Positions 29,150 through 40,888 are shown, counted from the first letter of the stretch. The stretch is DNA of 64,000 nucleotides from Oegoconia quadripuncta (GCA_949316235.1 OX438748.1:29444836-29508835), one strand, 5' to 3'. Notes: a model not told the origin generated them from the letters alone. Program-made: numbers and translations.

Positions 29150-29573
29150 GACGGCATTGCCTGGTTGAATAGCGAGACTCACCCTTAGCGCTATATAGAG
29201 GCCAGCCTTCCGATCGTGCGAGGCTTCGACCAAACACTTCGATAACTGACGGAAGAGGCTATGAGCGCCTGGTCTCTACGGCGCTAGGGTATCTACCCCA
29301 AACGCCGCAAAAATGAAATCTCCACTTAGGCAGTCATACTTACATCGTTTGAGGTGTTCCGACGATGAGGCTGCGGAACCGACTACATGTGACGTCCCTG
29401 GAAAATGAGTCGGAGCAAGTGTGTCTACACATGTCGCATCCCAGACGACGGCGCGTCCCATTCTCCAGGGAACGAGTGTCATCCCGTCGGGCCTCTTACC
29501 GTCGTCACGGGCTAGACATACCGGCTCCAGGACTGCTGGGGTGACATGCGAAGGCTCAGCGGATAACATTAAT
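29150..29573 (-). pseudogene. RPDG-family retroelement tail, fragment 2 (best copy)
   Basis: Minus-strand frame 29569-29279 contains LEPVCLARDD, GKRPDGMTLVPWRMGRAVVW, DATCVDTLAPTHFPGTS, HLKRCKYDCLSGDF and AFGVDTLAP, then a stop. The protein continues in another frame (LFRQLSKCLVEASHDR, VSLAIQPGNAV) to about 29150. The PD-x(15)-D spacing resembles the PD...D core of the restriction-like endonucleases of R2-type LINEs. Proteins with this signature occur in many animals next to RT domains, as I recall. Truncated and frameshifted. Confidence 0.7.
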
Positions 29574-29719
29574 TAATTCCTGATATTTTCAGAAAATTTT
29601 ATTTGTGTTTTGCAGGCCTGGTAAAGGTTCATCTGTTTCAGACTGTACTTTACCGACTTCCAAACACTAATTTACCATCAAATAATTAAGTGACCTTATT
29701 TATTATATTTATATAATAA

Positions 29720-29953
29720 TAAAACCGGCCAAATGCGGGTCAGGTCACGCGTAGTCTGGAGTTCTGTTCGTGCTCTCACAATATGCGGACTTAGAAGGGA
29801 GCTTCATGGCATATTGTCGGCGTGATTAATATGTATACCCATGCCAAATTACAGCTTGCTATTACTACGAGCCTCTGAGTTAAGTCTCTCGGACAGACAG
29901 ACAGACATGGCGAAACTATAACGGTTCCTTATTGACCGCGGAACGTTAAAAAA
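29720..29953 (+). repeat. Dispersed repeat V, copy 1 (internally deleted)
   Basis: Starts AAAACCGGCCAAATGCGGGTC, ends GGCGTGATTAATATGTATAC, CAGACAGACAGACATGGCGA, AACTATAACGGTTCC. I recognise it as an abundant non-coding dispersed repeat of moths; class not assigned. Copy 2 lies at 58310-58655. Confidence 0.65.
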
Positions 29954-29954
29954 G

Positions 29955-30333
29955 ATGTTACTTTACCCCACGTGTAAATGTTGTAAAACTCAAAGAATGT
30001 AAATTTAAGGTGTTTTTGTTAAATGTAATTAGAGGATTTTTGAAAATAGCGGCCATGAACTACCTATTGATGAGTCGCATTCTCAAGTGCGTCTGCTGGG
30101 ATAATCTACCACCACCTATATGACACCCTCTCTCTAAAGTAATTGTTACCCAGCGCTATAAGAAATGGCTATTAGAACTTCAGAAGATGAAGGTAGTCAT
30201 AGTAGCATTGATGGCTGATAGTGATTGATAGCCATTACATTGAGTCACATATCGTGACGTCGTCACTGACAAAATACCTTTTAATTATGCAATACAATTC
30301 TTCATATTAGAATATTTTATATTATATAAATCT
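29955..30333. other. No recognised feature
   Basis: Unclassified. Confidence 0.4.
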
Positions 30334-30574
30334 ACTAGCTTTCCGACCGCGGCTTCGACTGCGTGGAATAACTGTATTGCGGAAATTTCTTTATCTCGTG
30401 GGAACTACTCACTCTATTTGGATAAAAAATATCCTATGTCTTAATTCAGGGTATATTCTACCTATATACCGAATTTCATCCAAATCCTTTCAGCCGTTTC
30501 GCCGTCATTGAGCAACAAACAAACAAATAAACATTCAAACATCCAAACTTTCGCATTTATAATATTACTTAGAT
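30334..30574 (-). mobile_element. Lep1-type non-autonomous Helitron
   Basis: On the minus strand it starts TCTAAGTAATATTATAAATG, contains GGATTTGGATGAAATTCGGT and a TTATCC...GGATA region, and ends GAAGCCGCGG...AGCTAGT. No TIRs; ends fit the CTAG(T) end of Lep1-like Helitrons described in Lepidoptera. Confidence 0.8.
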
Positions 30575-30599
30575 TAGATAATAATCTCAATACCTACCA

Positions 30600-30875
30600 T
30601 GATTGTGCCATAATATAATAGTTCCTCACGCCAACTCATCCCACACGGGTGTGATACAAAACCAGCGCCTTGCTCTTTGAGCGAAGCATTATGCCGAGTC
30701 GTTACCCATTCACTACTGCGGCACACAGCAATATTTATGCAAACCATAGCCTAGTTGTTATATTGTTAGTTTTTAACAGTTCTTAACAATGTGATTTCTA
30801 ATAATGTAAATTGTAATGTACCTATTATTATGTGTTTTAAGTAGTGAATAAACTAAATTCTTTTTTCCTTTCACT
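30600..30875 (+). mobile_element. Possible LINE 3' UTR
   Basis: Ends ...TTTTAAGTAGTGAATAAACTAAATTC and lacks coding. The ending resembles a retroelement polyadenylation region, but there is no second copy in the window to confirm it. Confidence 0.25.
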
Positions 30876-31839
30876 TTCTTTTCATACCACCGACAAATGC
30901 AAAATGCAGTTACCTATTTTATCAACCATGCCTAAGCGAGCAACTTTGCCTATTTATAGGTTTATAATTTAGCGTTGGCTGTAAATCGTGACTGAAAATA
31001 CAATCACGTGCGGTTATTAATTGGGCAGCTCGTGTTATCTGCCGGTACGGTCAGCAAATAGGGCTTAGAGGAGATACGGGCGAATTGGAATAGAGAGTGA
31101 TTGCGCATTGGAATATCTGCTGACTGTATGAATCTGACTGTCGCGTTGTATTGCACTGCTTAGTGTTCAGCAATTAAATGAGGGCTCATTTAGTTTTTAA
31201 ATGAGGAAATAATAGTAGAAAATAAAGTCACATTGCAATATCTACTGGATGTATCTTACTGTCGTATTGCTTTCACGTATTCCGCATTTAAGCCTGAAAA
31301 ATGATAGCTATTAAAGATAAGCTTACCTCTGCAGCAATTTGTGAAACTTGTGTATATGTTTTGTTCATTTGCAGTGAGCATAAAACCATAACAATTTACA
31401 AAGAAATCCAAATATATTTTAAACAGTTTCCAATATTGACATTTCTCAGGTTTTAACTAACGTGTTATAAGACCAAATTCATTAGGTTTATGTTTATGAG
31501 CCCTTTTAAACGGTTCAATTTTGTGTAAGACTCCTCGCTTCTTCTATAACATCCTTTTGAAATGATACTGATTAATAAAATTACTTTGGGCCCTGCTATC
31601 ATTCAGTGTTCTGAACACAGTGAAAAATATTTATATTTTTCAAAACCTGTGTAACTTTATGCCGGACCTCCCCGACTTTTGTTTTGGTTAGCTAATTTGC
31701 ATTCTGAACAGTTCATTGTTGCCCGTTAATATGTTGGTTAAGTTTACCGCACAGTTAATACAAACCGTTTTCACGCAGCACTGATTTTCGCATTATCTCT
31801 ATTGAGGGTGTTGATGAAGATTATTTAATTTATGAACGC
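30876..31839. other. Repeat-poor stretch
   Basis: About 960 bp without any family match or supported ORF; the longest such stretch in this part of the window. Could be host intergenic or intronic DNA. Confidence 0.4.
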
Positions 31840-32290
31840 ATGGGTACAATTACAAAAAGTTTTATTTCGTAAGCATACAAGAATAACATTTGAAATCGTC
31901 ATAACGTCCAATTATCGCTCATTCACAAGAGAGACTCCCCAGAGAGGAACAAGCAAATAACTCAGAGGTTGCTCTTTTTAAATAAGTATTTGTATAATTT
32001 ACAATTCAGCAAAGAAAAAAAAGAAAATAATAGAGTGTGTATCGCCGAGCGCTTCATGTCCATTCATTCTTATCATCTAGTTAGTCAGAAATTTGAAAAT
32101 AGCTTTTGGCGTATAGTTTAAGTTTACTATAAAAGCGTATACTTTGTCCCTTAAATGATTTAGTAACTTTGTGTAAGCGACTGCTATGAACAGCAAGTTT
32201 ATTTTTATATCTAGTATAATTAAATTATCTATTTCACTATTTTCCCTAAACGATTGCAGATTCGTTCCTTTTTACATTAAGTTTTCGTAA
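31840..32290 (-). pseudogene. LINE-delta C-terminus and 3' UTR
   Basis: Minus strand encodes KNKLAVHSSRLHKVTKSFKG, QSIRFYSK, then after an internal deletion AKSYFQISD-stop-LDDKNEWT. The 3' UTR follows (GAGTTATTTGCTTGTTCCTC) to 31840. Same family as 6465 and 43510. Confidence 0.85.
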
Positions 32291-32755
32291 ATGTGTTGTG
32301 ATTCCAAAGTTAATATAATGACTACGTCTGCGTATGTACATAAGAAACTTACATGTCGGAAGCATAGTTTCGATAGGTGCGGCGCGTTTGCCATTTTCTC
32401 GGAGGTTTTCCAAGTTTTCAACTTATAGTTATAAAGTCATAAAAACAGACAAGATATCAATATTTTCCCTTACGCATCGAACAATATCCAATTTCTGTCA
32501 GACATTAAACAACCTACAACCATTTTTATCCTGAAAGCCGTTAGTCAGGACCCCATTCCCATAATCATATACGTTGTAACAAAATCGCTTTGTATCACGT
32601 GAGAGACACATTATCGTGCGGGTTGTGTGGTCTATTAAATTATTTATGATGTGCCGTAATTGTATGGGTATTATCTCGTATACAATACAGGTGGGCAGCA
32701 AGGGCGAATCCAGGCATCGAGTTAGGGGGGTCACATGTTAATGTGACGTCACAGT
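32291..32755. other. No recognised feature
   Basis: Opposed short ORFs, none with recognisable motifs. Confidence 0.4.
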
Positions 32756-33000
32756 CAATCATACTCATACTCATAATTCTTTATTTCCATAAACTTCAAT
32801 TGGAGCACTTGGACACGTCAACATACATAAATAGTACAATTCATGACAATTATATAAGGTAGCTATTTAAAAATAAACGATGTTAAGCTGCTGTAAAGGG
32901 GCATTGTGAATTATCTCATATGCTAACCTACTGTCGAGAGGCATTGTCAAGTAAATACAATAAATAATCAAATAACATAATAAATAGCTGCTATATAGTA
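32756..33000 (-). mobile_element. LINE-zeta 3' UTR
   Basis: Minus strand matches 50960-51262: GGGCATTGT...AGCAGCTTAAC-like modules, then TTAAATAGCTACCTTATATAA, AATTGTACTATTTATGTATG and GGAAATAAAGAATTATGAG with a TATGAG tail. Confidence 0.8.
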
Positions 33001-33096
33001 ATCATACAAAAAGACAGAGATAGCGTAATACTTAGGCTTGAGCGTTGTCCTGTACGGACCTAAGGACAGGCTTTTTTTAAGTGTAGTATGTAATTG

Positions 33097-33267
33097 TTTT
33101 TTTTTATGCACAACGGGTTGGTACTTGACCTCAATCACACATGATGTTAAGTGAAGATGAGGTCGCAGGTGGAAGCGTACTGACCCGGAAACCCCAACAC
33201 ATTTGGAGGACTGGCTATCTTATCTCTCACAACCGGAACACAACAATGCTATTAACATGGCTGTTTC
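33097..33267 (-). mobile_element. SINE-A, 3' half
   Basis: T9 followed by ATGCACAACGGGTTGGTACT, CATGATGTTAAGTGAAGATG, CTGACCCGGAAACCCC and CTATCTTATCTCTCACAACC up to CAACAATGCTATTAACAT. Confidence 0.88.
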
Positions 33268-33567
33268 TGTAAATGAATTTTTTCTTTCTTTCTTGCATCA
33301 AAATTTTTGTTCAATTAAACAGAGAAAAATTAACAGTGGATTACCAAAAACCCCCTCTGGAGCCGCCCTGGTAGACCTTTTCTTCAGATATACGCAGACG
33401 CAGTGAGATCTACTGTATACGTTGCAGGAATGTTTAGATCATGTCACCGGAGATCTACACGAGCTGGAGGGAAAGTGATCGACTAGGGAAGGCCTTGTGA
33501 TCGACTCTACAGAAAAATATTTTTTTTAACTAACTCTAAAAGGAGGAGTCCCTTCGGCTGCTTGTAT
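33268..33567. other. No recognised feature
   Basis: Unclassified; GATCTACTG/GATCGACT words recur but form no clear repeat. Confidence 0.35.
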
Positions 33568-33834
33568 AAATAATAAATAAATATCCTTAGACATATACAC
33601 AGCGCCATCCAGTTCCACAGTAAGCAACTATAGGCTTGTGTTGTGGATACCAGATGGTTGATATACTACATTATTACATTTCTTTTGTAAATAAATACTT
33701 ATTATAAATGAAAACATCCATAACACGGGTACACATGACCGTATTCATCACACAAACATATGCCCCTAGCGGCATTCGAACCCGCAACCTTTTGGTATAG
33801 TGGTCAGAGTTGCTAACCACTACACAAAACAGGT
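33568..33834 (-). mobile_element. SINE-B, full length
   Basis: Minus-strand copy: head ACCTGTTTTGTGTAGTGGTT, B box GGTTCGAATGCC, ACCCGTGTTATGGATGTTTTC, GGTATCCACAACACAAGCCT, GGAACTGGATGGCGCTGTG, ending in ATTTATT repeats. Confidence 0.9.
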
Positions 33835-35420
33835 ATGTTTTTTATATGCGCCGATAACTCCGAAATTTGACGGTTGATTCGCGTAAATCTATTTTTAAAT
33901 GAAGAAGACTGTGAAATTGGTCTCGTTGCAATATCATTAGAAAGTTTGTAGCTTTTTGTACTTGGGAAACAGCAGAGTCGCATTATATATTTGTCGGAGA
34001 TGGTGGTTTCGGGGGTGGGCTTTGCTTTGTAAAGGGTGGCTCGGGCAATGGCGATATTATTGCAAGCTACCATATGCAAATCGACAACGTATTCACATTC
34101 GATTATGATCATGGAACCTGAGTTGCTTTCTGTTGAAGAGAAAACATGGGCACGCCCCTCGTGCCATACAACTTGGCCCCCGCGTGCACTCTGTGGAACT
34201 CAGCCGTACCTTGTCTATAGTTCCTCCTTGCTGAAATCCCATGATCAACTTCTTATTGGCTAACGACTCACCGGATTCTTCCACGCGTCGGTGATAGTAG
34301 GTAATCAAATCACTCACAGTCGTAGATGTGTTCAGTTGAGCTCCGACTCCTTTGAAGGCTCGTAGTAAAGTGTGTCCCATTTTCGAAGTGAAGACCTAAT
34401 ATAACTGTTAACGTCGTCACCGCGCCATTTCCGGTGATACCAGCGCCACCAGGCCCACTTTCCATTGCAAACCACGTATTATGATACTCCTTTCATTATT
34501 GAAATAATAAATTCTGTCGCTATCTACCATATATTTATATATATTTAGATGATTGTATAGTTCTCGGAGACTACCTATATGCATTTCGGGTTTGTATGGA
34601 AAAATTGTAGAGTACGTCGATCTGATTAACAAAGATACGAGTCCGAGGTCATTAGATCGATCTGCATATACCCCAACTGACCATGTAAACTACAGGAGTA
34701 AGGAAGGGTCGCCAAAGCAAGAAAATGATCAGTGAGATTGGAAAGCACGCTAAAATACTAAAAAGCTAAAATCGTGCATCAATTTCTTTTCAGTTGTACC
34801 ATTCCCAAAGACACAACTTGGGCGGACAAAGTAAAATAACACAAAAAAAAATGCAGAAATTTATAAAGTCTTGGAAAAACGTTTTTAGCTTTAATGACAC
34901 CAAATTCCTTGCTAAGTGGTTTTCGGTTTTCAATTATATACAAAATAATATACTTCAACAGACATCTAAGCCTAATATTCCGTAGTACACGCCCTAAAAC
35001 TCGATCAAAAGCGTAAAGCATCGGCAATTACCCTGAGGAACTTCCCCAAACGCTAATCGTCAAGGGTTAACTCTTCGACTTCCAAGTTTTCACATTTACA
35101 CAAATAATTACATCCCCCCACCCCGTCTCTGAAGGGGGTGGAATTGAACTCGTTAGAATTCTCCGACTATTTACCTTTTGGCCGACTCTTATTGAAAAAC
35201 TTTTGGACACATTGCTTTATGGCGGAAGTGGGGTTCGGTCGGCCATTGCAATGTCGAAAAAAATAGGGATTAAAAGAAATTATCGATTGAATGGAGCGGG
35301 GAAACTCTTTAAGGCTGTTTCATTACTTACACCCGTTTGAGTAGTGCCTCTACTTGACCTTGAAGACCTTACGATATCAGTCTTCATATTTTTCTGACTA
35401 GGTATTTGCCATTGTGCTAT
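33835..35420. other. Repeat-poor region around the unassigned ORF
   Basis: Apart from the ORF at 34210-34380 and another minus-strand open frame at 34417-34632 in the same phase, I see no repeat copies here. 35115-35150 has CCCCCCACCCCG and GAAGGGGGTGGAAT words. Confidence 0.4.
34210..34380 (-). CDS. Unassigned ORF, possible first exon
   Basis: On the minus strand an ATG in a favourable context (TCGAAAATGGGAC) opens 57 codons beginning MGHTLLRAFKGVGAQLNTS and ending FQQGGTIDK, followed at once by GTACGG, a plausible 5' splice site in phase 0. Amino-acid composition looks coding-like (few rare residues, balanced charges), and the local GC is higher than in the flanks. The same frame stays open to 34093. 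Upstream the frame has three stops. No homologue or domain recognised; it may equally be chance. Confidence 0.2.
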
Positions 35421-35969
35421 AAGATAATATAAGTTAAGATAATATGTTTATTTATCAAAAAGGACCATACATAATTATACATTTGCTGTAACATCCACAC
35501 TAGGCTAGTTCAACCATAGTAAACATGAAGTACTACTCCCAGGCTGATGCTGTAGAGGATGTCCACGGGTAGGTCACAGTATGAAGAAAATGAAGAGGAG
35601 CCGGCGGAAAACTTGTAAATCGTTGTCAGTGACAACTTTTTATTTTTAAGGGTATCAAGTACACAAAAAACTTGAATTACTTTATACTGTATATACGTAA
35701 TATATATTTATACTGAATAAAATAGAAAAGAAACAAAAATAACAGGAAAGTATACATCCAATCTTTTCAACAGCAAATTATGAACTGACTAAACAAAATC
35801 TACACAGAAAGAGAGAGAGAGAGAAAGAACAGGAGGGGTTCAAATTTTGAATTTAAAATATTATGACTGAACCGAAAAAAAACGAACAAGGAGAATACTG
35901 AAAAAAGATAACCAACGAGTCGCATGGCGTCTCATTACAAACAGATCTCATACAAACTGTAATCGACAC
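35421..35969. other. Unclassified, possible LINE tail and GA repeat
   Basis: TATGTTTATTTATCAAAAAGG near 35440 may be a reversed LINE 3' end. (GA)n occurs at about 35808-35823. Confidence 0.35.
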
Positions 35970-36062
35970 TTGTACAAAATGAAAAAATGAAAAAAAAAGA
36001 AAAAATGTATATTTCAGTACCTTAATATAACAATCAATTAGGTATCGGGGGTCTCCTTTTAA
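35970..36062 (-). mobile_element. LINE 3' end with (TTTTCAT)n tail, copy 2
   Basis: Minus-strand: CTTAAAAGGAGACCCCCGAT, TTAAGGTACTGAAATATACA, then TTTTTTCTTTTTTTTCATTT. Same family as 27685-27795. Confidence 0.65.
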
Positions 36063-36760
36063 GTAGTGCGGCGGTTAAGGGTTACCTTAGGGCGTTAGCA
36101 CCCGTTTAGCCGCCAGCAGGTAGGTAGAACAAAAAAGGAATACCAATTTGATTTGGATATAGTGGGTTTATTGTTCATTCATCTCACTCCCCTGCACCCC
36201 TCGGCAAATCTCCCCGTACGGTCACTGGCCTGAAGGTCTTGGAGCTGCAGTGGACGTAGCCCTCGAGTCCTCTCGTAGACCACACGACGAGGTCAAGGCT
36301 GGATCAGCGGTTTTCGGGGGAGGATAGATCTACCCCGAATGTCTCCCAGGTGCAGACCTGGATGTCGACGCCGACAAGTAGTCACTCAGGACCTTGATCC
36401 TGTAGAGCACAGGCAGGCATTAGTGAGTGCCCGCAAGTATCCTCGTCCACTGCTGGTGTTCACGGCTCAGCAACCATAACGAACACTACGCAGTTGACAG
36501 GCACAAAAGCAGAAATAGCTTACATTAAAATTTGCCAGATTATTATGGAAACTCACCGTAGAGGGATCTTCCGTAGTCTACTTAAGAGGGTTCAGGTGGC
36601 AACCGAAGCAGTGTTCTCCCGGTAGCAAGGTCGCGGTCAAACAGAGGACGATTCGGGTTCCCCCACTCTAATTAGAAATCGTCTTAACGACGTCATCGCA
36701 ACCGGACAAATTAGCGTACCGCAATACCGTAGTGAGACCCTTTTTAAATAAAATAATAAT
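36063..36760. other. GC-rich unclassified block
   Basis: About 600 bp (36130-36740) distinctly richer in GC than its surroundings, with CAGCAGGTAGGTAG at the left edge (also at 23450). It may be part of a retroelement (LTR or 5' UTR), but I see no frame or terminal repeat. Confidence 0.35.
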
Positions 36761-36999
36761 TTGAGGGTTCCGTAGGAAACTTTTATTATAAAGATGACGT
36801 AGTGTGTGTGTAAACTAAAGGTAAAAGCGTAACGGCGCTAGACGCAACGTTACAGTAGTGTGTTAGGAGGCTCCGCTCTTCCGTAACTAAAAATTAAAAT
36901 ACATAAAATGAAGCTATATTTTATGTATTTTAATAACAAAAATTCGATTTTAGGGTCTAGATTGCCTGAAAGTGATGATGTGTATAAACAACATTCATA
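36761..36999. other. Unclassified with small repeat pieces
   Basis: GAGGGTTCCGTAGGAAACTTT recalls dispersed repeat V; GTGTTAGGAGGCTCCGCTCT recalls sequence near 21690. Confidence 0.35.
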
Positions 37000-37211
37000 C
37001 AACCCATTGGGGTAGTGGATAGTGCCCCGGTCAGCGAAACTAACGGTAGCGAGTTCGAATCCGCGAGGGGTAAATGTTTGTGAGATGTATACGAACATTT
37101 TTTCCCGAGTCATGGGTGTTTATATAAATATTTATGTTTGTTTTTCCGTTGTCTATTATTTGAGACTAGATGATTGGTGTAAGTGTCCAAAATATTTGTA
37201 TTTATTTATTT
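37000..37211 (+). mobile_element. SINE-C, full length
   Basis: Head CCCATTGGGGTAGTGGATAG, B box AGTTCGAATCC, CCCGAGTCATGGGTGTTTAT, GAGACTAGATGATTGGTGTA, AGTGTCCAAAATATTTG and an ATTTATT tail. Confidence 0.9.
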
Positions 37212-37613
37212 GACTTCGACAAAAGTGACGAAATAATCGCATCAGTAACTTAAAAATTTAAACCTATTTCATCCGCGCTAACTACATTTGGTTTTGTTTT
37301 TATGAACTGTAGCTATGAAGCTTGTAACGCTAATGTATTTCTTATAAAAAATAAACGATAATATATATGTAGAATAGACTGAACGATACGAGATATCTTT
37401 CTCTACGACACTAAGTTTGCCATCATTCTCGTCAAGCCGGGTCATGCCTGCAGAACTGGTCCCCTCTAGAAGTGGAAATTCCTTGAAGTGGTCAAATTAC
37501 ACAAATGGGTACATCACGAAAAGGACATTTAAAAAATGGTCACCGAGGCTTAAGTGTTAAGATAATTTAACGTAGTTGTTATAAAAGCTTACGATGATCT
37601 TGATCAATGTAAG
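37212..37613. other. No recognised feature
   Basis: Unclassified. Confidence 0.4.
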
Positions 37614-38033
37614 GTTCCTTACCTATGAAATTGGCGTTTTGTATGAAGAATTTCATTAAGACTGTTTTCTCCATACAAACATTTTTGATTTTTTTTTTGG
37701 GAACGGCAAATCCAAATTTAGCTAAACTTTGTGTGTATTGTCGGATAACATTAAGTTAAGTATATGCAGCGTTAATTTTTAAAAGTAACCGCTTTATAAA
37801 AGTTTCAGCGAATCTAAGAAATGATTATGGGAAGCGCACGAAAAGAGCTCTGTTAAAATTTTTTAATTATGTGATTTAGCCCACAAATTAAAAAATATCT
37901 CATGTGAAACCTTGAAATAATATTCCATTTTCCAAATAAAAAAAAAATTGGGATATAGTTTCGAAATCGCAGTAATTGGTACATCTGATTAACGAAGAAA
38001 AAAAACACCAATTTCATAGGTAAAGACCCAATA
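37614..38033. mobile_element. MITE flanked by TA, copy 2
   Basis: Reverse-complement relative of 22016-22451. Right end TTTCATAGGTAAAGACCCAA is followed by TA. The left end (GTTCCTTACCTATGAAATTG) has diverged in its outermost bases. Confidence 0.9.
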
Positions 38034-38088
38034 TGTGTGAAAGGTGTAGAAGGTATCAAAAAAATCATCATCATCATCGTTCATCATT

Positions 38089-38364
38089 CGACGACCTGTT
38101 TGTTGTAGTGGTTAGCAACTCTGACCACTATACCAAAAGGTTGCGGGTTCGAATCCCGCTAGGGGCATATGTTTGTATGATGAACACCGACATGTGTACC
38201 CGAGTTATGGATGTTTTCATTTATAATAAGTATTTATTTAGAAAAAAATATGTATTCATGTAGTATATCAACCATCTCGTATTCACAACACAAGCCTATA
38301 GTTGCTTACTGTGGAACTAGATGGCCATGTGTGTATGTCTAAGGATATTTATTATTATTATTAT
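38089..38364 (+). mobile_element. SINE-B, full length
   Basis: Clean copy: CGACGACCTGTTTGTTGTAG, GGTTGCGGGTTCGAATCCCG, CCGAGTTATGGATGTTTTC, CAACACAAGCCTATAGTTGC, GGAACTAGATGGCC and a (TTA)n tail. Confidence 0.92.
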
Positions 38365-38465
38365 CATCATATCAGCCACAGGACGTTCACTGCTGACATA
38401 GATTTCCAGAGCGATCACTTGGAAGCGGTCTGCATCTCAAAACGACATAATATTGTCTGATTAGC
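38365..38465 (-). mobile_element. RTE 3' end
   Basis: Starts TATCATCATATCAGCCACAG against the SINE-B tail; minus-strand equivalent of the terminal block at 16590. Extends through GCGATCACTTGGAAGCGG. Confidence 0.65.
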
Positions 38466-38807
38466 CAACCATCACAAACGTTTGAACCTCACAAGTTTTG
38501 TTTACTACATAAATACTACACTAAATAACGATCGTGAATTGGACCGTGTTCGCAAATTTGCAATTTGTATCAGAAATTCTCAAGTTATTTGCTGCTCTCG
38601 TATCTAATCGTAAATTTCCAAAACTGCCCCTCAACTTCGCCCGGCTCGCGATTGGAAGGATTAAGTCGAAAAGTTTAAGTTTTATCTGTGTTATTGGAAT
38701 ATTTTGGAGATCACACGTTTTGTTATCGACCCTGCCCACAGCAGTTTTTGTAGGTTGGTGATTTTTAAAACTGCCTTGCTGTACCCACCTATATCGGCTA
38801 GCAACAG
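38466..38807. other. No recognised feature
   Basis: A 75-codon open frame (38534-38761) has no recognisable motif. Confidence 0.4.
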
Positions 38808-38908
38808 TGTTTTAAGAGGGTTTATTCCGTCCAGTGGCGCTTGTTGGATAAATTAAGATTTCTTTTCAAATGCGGAATAAATAATAAAAATCGCTCTGAC
38901 CTGCTTTC
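38808..38908 (+). repeat. Dispersed repeat Y, copy 2
   Basis: AAGAGGGTTTATTCCGTCCA, AAATTAAGATTTCTTTTCA, GGAATAAATAAT and ATCGCTCTGACCTGC. Confidence 0.65.
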
Positions 38909-40214
38909 GCGAAACCTAAAAGCTAGTTATACAGAAGAAAACCCTCGAGACTATGATATCATCAAAATACACCAAAAAACTGTGTTAAACAGAACTTTGT
39001 TACTACTTCAGAAATAAAAAGCTATAACTTATTTAAAATGGTGTCTGCCAATCTTTCGCGGGAAATTAAGTAACGGATTGGCAATTAATTTTCAAGAGCT
39101 CCACACTACCGAAGACTAATTATAATTGCTCTACAGCTATTACGGCTTGCGATAAATATCATGAACATGAATACTGGTGACATGCCCCTTCAAGAAGGAT
39201 GGCACTATGACATAAGTCACACAGAAAATCGTAATATCAAATTTTGTCAACATAAATTGCGATTTTAAAATGAATATGCTACAGCCTGCGACATCCGTCG
39301 TCTCGCTCTCTTCTGGCGTGAGTAACAGAAGTGAAGTGATTTATGCGAAACATGAACATCGTCTGAAGTTTCCACGTAAAATACAGGGGCGGAGCCGGAG
39401 TAATGAACATAGCGGCTCCAAAAATGCGATGCGTCAATGTGTCCGTTTTATAAGGCATATCACACACCGAAACTTTGCATTGATACATTTGTGAAACAGA
39501 AATGATACCTGTGCACTTATTAAATTATGGCCTCAAGTAAGGTCTTCTTAAGATATACAGTAAAGTTCTGCGCTTAGTAATGGCACCATAAGAAGTTCCC
39601 TACTTGAAATTTAAAACAGTTTGTTCAATCATTAATTGCTCGAAAAGTGTTTTCTCTATTTGTACATGAGATCTATATATCGTGAGCTTCATAGCTTGCC
39701 TCATCGATGCACCAAAACCTCTAAAAACCATATGCTCTAACGTTCAATAGCGAGAAGCATAGAAGTCACCCGTCAAAATGAACTAATTTTCTATGCGTTC
39801 CATATCAAAACAAAAAATCATTGTTAATGTCGTCAAGCTTCTTGCTATTGATTGTTCGAGCTCATAGTTTTTAGGGATTTTGTTGTATCGATATGGCAAA
39901 CTATAGAGCTTGCGATCCAGAGGTCCCATGGACAATCAAGTAATCTTCGCGCAATTAATGTTTGATTAAACGGCTTTATAGTTGGGAACTCCACCATAAG
40001 TTAACGTGAATGGAATAAGCAAAGAAACATCAAAAGCTTAACCAGCTATTGGGACAGTTTTCGAACACTAGGAGAAGACTAGGCCATCATCTACCACGCG
40101 GTAGCCATATTTATGTTGGATTAGTTATACCGACAGCCTTCAATTTAAATCAATCAGGACCCGCCTTAAGTGCCCTACGATGCAGAAACTCTCGTATGAT
40201 AATTACACTAATGA
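38909..40214. other. Repeat-poor stretch, 1.3 kb
   Basis: No family match and no supported ORF; short overlapping ORFs on both strands at 39270-39494 carry no motif. Confidence 0.4.
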
Positions 40215-40615
40215 TCGCAAAAAAGTGAGAAAATGAGTGAGAGTCCAGACGGATTGTCCTTGAGTCCTTGGAGAATGATTCGGGCCTTAGTGTGGGATGC
40301 CACTTGTGTCGACACTCTTGCCCTGTCTCACCTCCAAGGAACCTCGATGAGGCCGGGTGGGAAGAGATTGCGGAAAAAATCAAAATTAATAAATATAGAG
40401 ACATCGGCTCCGAATACATTTTTCTTGTTTTCGGAGACGAAACTAGGACCATGGGAGCCGGGCGCTCTTCTATATTTATTTAATATTTTAAAGCGCTTAG
40501 TACTGGTGACCCGAGTGCTGGCTGTTTCTTCGCTCAACGCTTAAGTTGCATCCAGTGAGGAATCGCTGCCCGCGTTTTGGGTACCTTGCCTCGCGGTCCC
40601 AATGTTTTACATTTA
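40215..40615 (+). pseudogene. RPDG-family retroelement tail, fragment 3
   Basis: Plus strand: ESPDGLSLSPWRMIRALVWD, ATCVDTLALSHLQGTSMRP, then in another frame EKIKINKYRDIGSEYIFLVF, and TGDPSAGCFFAQRLS and ARVLGTLPRGPNV with stops. At least two frameshifts. Covers almost the whole region seen at 29150-29573. Confidence 0.68.
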
Positions 40616-40771
40616 TTCTATTTGTTTGTTACCGAAAAATGATTTAATAAGTTTATGTTTTATATGCATGATGATGTTAATGATAATAACATTATATAAA
40701 ACGGTATCTAAAACCGTATTCTCTATTTTACCCCAACAGAAAGTATTTTTATAATTCATACACAACCAAGA

Positions 40772-40888
40772 CATGGAACATAGGGTGAATAGGCATCTGC
40801 TGAGATCGGGTGCTTCATCTTCAGCCACATCGTCCCTTTCCATCAGGTCAGATTGTGGTCAAACGTATATCCAGTTAATCGTATATAA
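40772..40888 (+). mobile_element. LINE-alpha 3' end
   Basis: GGGTGAATAGGCATCTGCTG, CATCTTCAGCCACATCGTCC, CTTTCCATCAGGTCAGATTG, GTGGTCAAACG and TATAAAAAAA. Confidence 0.85.

Noticed and set aside
33835..34380. Endogenous viral insertion suggested by the odd ORF
   Set aside because: No viral motif could be recognised; left as an unassigned ORF.
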